Positions 40,074 to 42,499 of a stretch of DNA of 42,499 nucleotides are shown here, piece after piece. Made by a program: the position numbers and the translations under genes. The notes under the pieces were generated by a model, which worked only from the letters and a program-made list of their open reading frames with translations, did not search any database and had not been told where the DNA came from. The DNA lies in the NCBI GenBank assembly GCA_001871325.1, contig MNVA01000098.1:1-42499 (forward strand), in the 5' to 3' direction. The number at the start of each line of letters is the position of its first letter. Positions within the stretch are counted from its first letter, which is position 1. Source of the stretch: Ignavibacteria bacterium CG1_02_37_35. Lineage in GTDB: Bacteria > Bacteroidota > Ignavibacteria > Ignavibacteriales > Ignavibacteriaceae.

Positions 40074-42479
40074 CTACTTTAGTTTCAAAACCCTCCAACC
40101 GGTTCCATCAATTTTAATTTTGAACGAATTCCCCTGCGCGGAAATATTTTCATTTGTATTAATATCATTCAGCAATTCTGTTTCATAAATTGTGGGAAGT
40201 TGAACAATTACCTCCTGCTTTTCCGTCTCTTTATTTAGAATGACCAAAAGTTTCTCATTGGCATCGCAACGCAAGTATGCGTAAATTTTATCGTTTGCTA
40301 ATACGGTTTGGAAATCACCATAACGTAACGCTGGATGATATTTTCTCATCTTAACGATACTGCATGTTCTATTCAGCATTTGTTTTTCAAACTCATTTAA
40401 CTGATTGTCAAACCGCATAAAACGGCGATTATCCGGGTCATCGGCTCCGGTCATTCCGAATTCGGAACCGTAATAAATAACCGGTAAACCGGGAATGGTA
40501 AACATAAAAGCGTAAAACAATTCTGCTTTTCTATAACTCGAAGGATGAATAACAGTGGGAGGATTTGTCCACGCTAACTCGCGCATATCAACGCCCTGCT
40601 TGGCAACAGCGCTGTCCGCGTAAGCCATAAATCTAACTTTATCGTGGCTGTCCATAATATTTCCCATCAGATGATGCACGCCGAAAGTTTCAAATGATTT
40701 TTTCAAAGTATAATCAAGCGAAACAAAAGATCGTTCTTTTTCCAGGAAAATTGGGATTGCAGAATAAGAAAGATTGAAATCGAACTGAGCGCTTAACTGT
40801 CCGTTGTTAACATAAGAACCCACAAGTTCATTGCTGCCAAAAGTTTCGCCGATCTGATAAACTTTTTTGTTTCCCGGAGTTTCGATTTCTTCTTTCAAAG
40901 TTCGTGTAAGTTCGCGCCAGAATTCATTCGGAACATGTTTTACAGCGTCGTGTCTAAATCCATCAGCGCCGCTTTCCTTCAACCACCAAATTGCGTTTTG
41001 TGCCATCCATTTAATGGGCGCATCCGTTTTTGTGTAATCGAATGAAGGCATGTATGGCTCAAACCAGGTGGTTAAACGATACTCATCCCATAAGCGAAGA
41101 TTTTTTCTTCCATCGGGTAAATCTAACGTTCCAAACCAATCGGGATGTTCTTTAAAAATCGGATTTTCAAGATGAACATGATGTGCTACAACATCAAGCA
41201 AAACTTTTATTCCATGTTGATGCGCGGTTGTAACAAGTTCATTCAATTTTTTTATCGTCCCGAATTTTTCTTCGGCGGCAAAGTTATTTACGGGCCAATA
41301 ACCATGATACCCTGAAAACCACCGATACGGTTTAGGCGACTCGCGGTAGGCAACATTAGGATTATCATAAACCGGTGAAACCCAAATAACATTTATTCCT
41401 AATTCATCAAAATATCCTTCATCGATTTTGTTTATTATTCCTTGGAAATCTCCGCCTTGATAATTTGCCTGCCATGCTAACGAATCATGTTTTACGGGAA
41501 TATTATTGCTCTTATCGCCGTCATTAAACCGATCTACCATGATAGAATAAATGGAGCCGTCATACCAAGATGAAAAACCATTTTTTGTACCCGAAGTTTT
41601 TCCATTGGTAAAAAAGACCGACTGAATATTCGAATTTTTACCGGCTATAGAAATCAGCATACGAAAAATTTGATTCCCCTTCATGTCTTTTGTAGAAAGT
41701 GATACATCAATTTTATTCCTGGAAATTTTTATTGCGCGCGGTGGTACTAATTGATTATGTAACAAAGCAAAAATATTCGATTTAGAAATCTTACTCCCCT
41801 TCCCATCCTGTTCAAAATAAAACGATAGATTAGTTTCATTCGGCTTTTCGGTTTTACCGAGAATGTGAAGATATGTTTTCCCTGAACTTTTTTCCGTGAT
41901 TCTCAAAACGGAGTTGAAGCCGTCAAATCCGGTTGGAACGGTTTCTTTATTTTCCGGATCAATAATGTCTTTTCCATCGACTGAGAATTTGTAAAAATAA
42001 TTACCAGGCTCAAGATTTATAGTCGCTTCATAAATTCTGCTGTTTCCCCTTTCAATTAAAGGATTTGCTTGCCGGTTCCAATTGTTAAAACTTCCGATAA
42101 CAACAACGTTTGATGGTTTACCTTCCGGTTTATACCGGAATGTATGACTTTGTAATTCTTTCTTTTGGTTCTGCAACAATAATGGAATAACATAATTTTT
42201 ATTATTAAAAGTGAAACCGAGTAAACTCAAACCTTTAAAAGATTTCTTCGGCTGAAGAACAAGTTTCTTTGTTGATTTATCAAACGAAAAACTTACATCC
42301 TTGTTTGCTGAAAAGGTTAGATTATAATTTTTAGCATAAAACAGATCGCTCACCAATATTGTGTCGCTCACTCCGGCGGTTAGTTTTACCGGTTCAATTA
42401 AATCGGATATTTCCTGAGCCTGAATTGTTTGAAGAAAAAGTAAACTAAGAAATATTTTTACTAGAAATTTTGAAAACAT
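40074..42479 (-). CDS. GH13 alpha-amylase family protein with N-terminal E-set/CBM48-like domain, secreted
   Basis: VVVIGSFNNWNRQANPL; DRFNDGD, GINVIWVSPVYDNP, LLDVVAHHVH, GADGFRHDAVKHVP, QIGETFGS, MGNIMDSHDKVRFM; ATG 42479 preceded by GGAGAAT. Confidence 0.93.
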   Translation of the reverse strand: MFSKFLVKIFLSLLFLQTIQAQEISDLIEPVKLTAGVSDTILVSDLFYAKNYNLTFSANKDVSFSFDKSTKKLVLQPKKSFKGLSLLGFTFNNKNYVIPLLLQNQKKELQSHTFRYKPEGKPSNVVVIGSFNNWNRQANPLIERGNSRIYEATINLEPGNYFYKFSVDGKDIIDPENKETVPTGFDGFNSVLRITEKSSGKTYLHILGKTEKPNETNLSFYFEQDGKGSKISKSNIFALLHNQLVPPRAIKISRNKIDVSLSTKDMKGNQIFRMLISIAGKNSNIQSVFFTNGKTSGTKNGFSSWYDGSIYSIMVDRFNDGDKSNNIPVKHDSLAWQANYQGGDFQGIINKIDEGYFDELGINVIWVSPVYDNPNVAYRESPKPYRWFSGYHGYWPVNNFAAEEKFGTIKKLNELVTTAHQHGIKVLLDVVAHHVHLENPIFKEHPDWFGTLDLPDGRKNLRLWDEYRLTTWFEPYMPSFDYTKTDAPIKWMAQNAIWWLKESGADGFRHDAVKHVPNEFWRELTRTLKEEIETPGNKKVYQIGETFGSNELVGSYVNNGQLSAQFDFNLSYSAIPIFLEKERSFVSLDYTLKKSFETFGVHHLMGNIMDSHDKVRFMAYADSAVAKQGVDMRELAWTNPPTVIHPSSYRKAELFYAFMFTIPGLPVIYYGSEFGMTGADDPDNRRFMRFDNQLNEFEKQMLNRTCSIVKMRKYHPALRYGDFQTVLANDKIYAYLRCDANEKLLVILNKETEKQEVIVQLPTIYETELLNDINTNENISAQGNSFKIKIDGTGWRVLKLK

Positions 42480-42499
42480 AAATTCTCCACACATTTTTT

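Noticed and set aside
1-42499. CRISPR array
   Set aside because: No regularly spaced identical repeats with unique spacers seen; the repeats found are dispersed or simple tandem types.

Overview
AT-rich bacterial chromosomal window, probably Ignavibacteria/Bacteroidota-like (inferred from T9SS 'PNPFNPST...GDFxQTKKMIxLK' sorting tails and gene types). About 0-17 kb is a pectin/uronate utilisation locus: GH144-type glucanase, UxaE, KduI, CE8 pectinesterase-like protein, CE12 rhamnogalacturonan acetylesterase, LacI regulator, GH105 with a DUF4350-like tail, PL1 pectate lyase and UxaC. It also holds two internally deleted, frameshifted remnants of T9SS-exported proteins whose C-terminal sorting tails survive out of frame. 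About 17.5-25.8 kb is housekeeping: AroA, TrmH-family, orphan HicB-like, DeoC, FolD, YmdB-like, DnaQ-UvrC fusion, GAF. About 25.8-30.6 kb is a three-gene block (unknown secreted protein, matrixin-like T9SS protease with beta-helix, lysozyme-like protein) bracketed by a direct repeat of about 70-80 bp. The rest holds an M1 peptidase, YjbR-like protein, RsmI, tRNA-Val(UAC), DUF2911, a PIG-L deacetylase / small TM ORF / SSS symporter cluster and a GH13 amylase. The most interesting signals are the paired tail-retaining remnants, the repeat-bracketed block, an AACGTT cluster (candidate LacI operators), a possible encapsulation-type N-terminal helix on DeoC, and dispersed palindromic repeats, one of which forms the HicB/TrmH gene junction. 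No CRISPR array or complete mobile element was seen. All family assignments are by reading the translations, without database searches.
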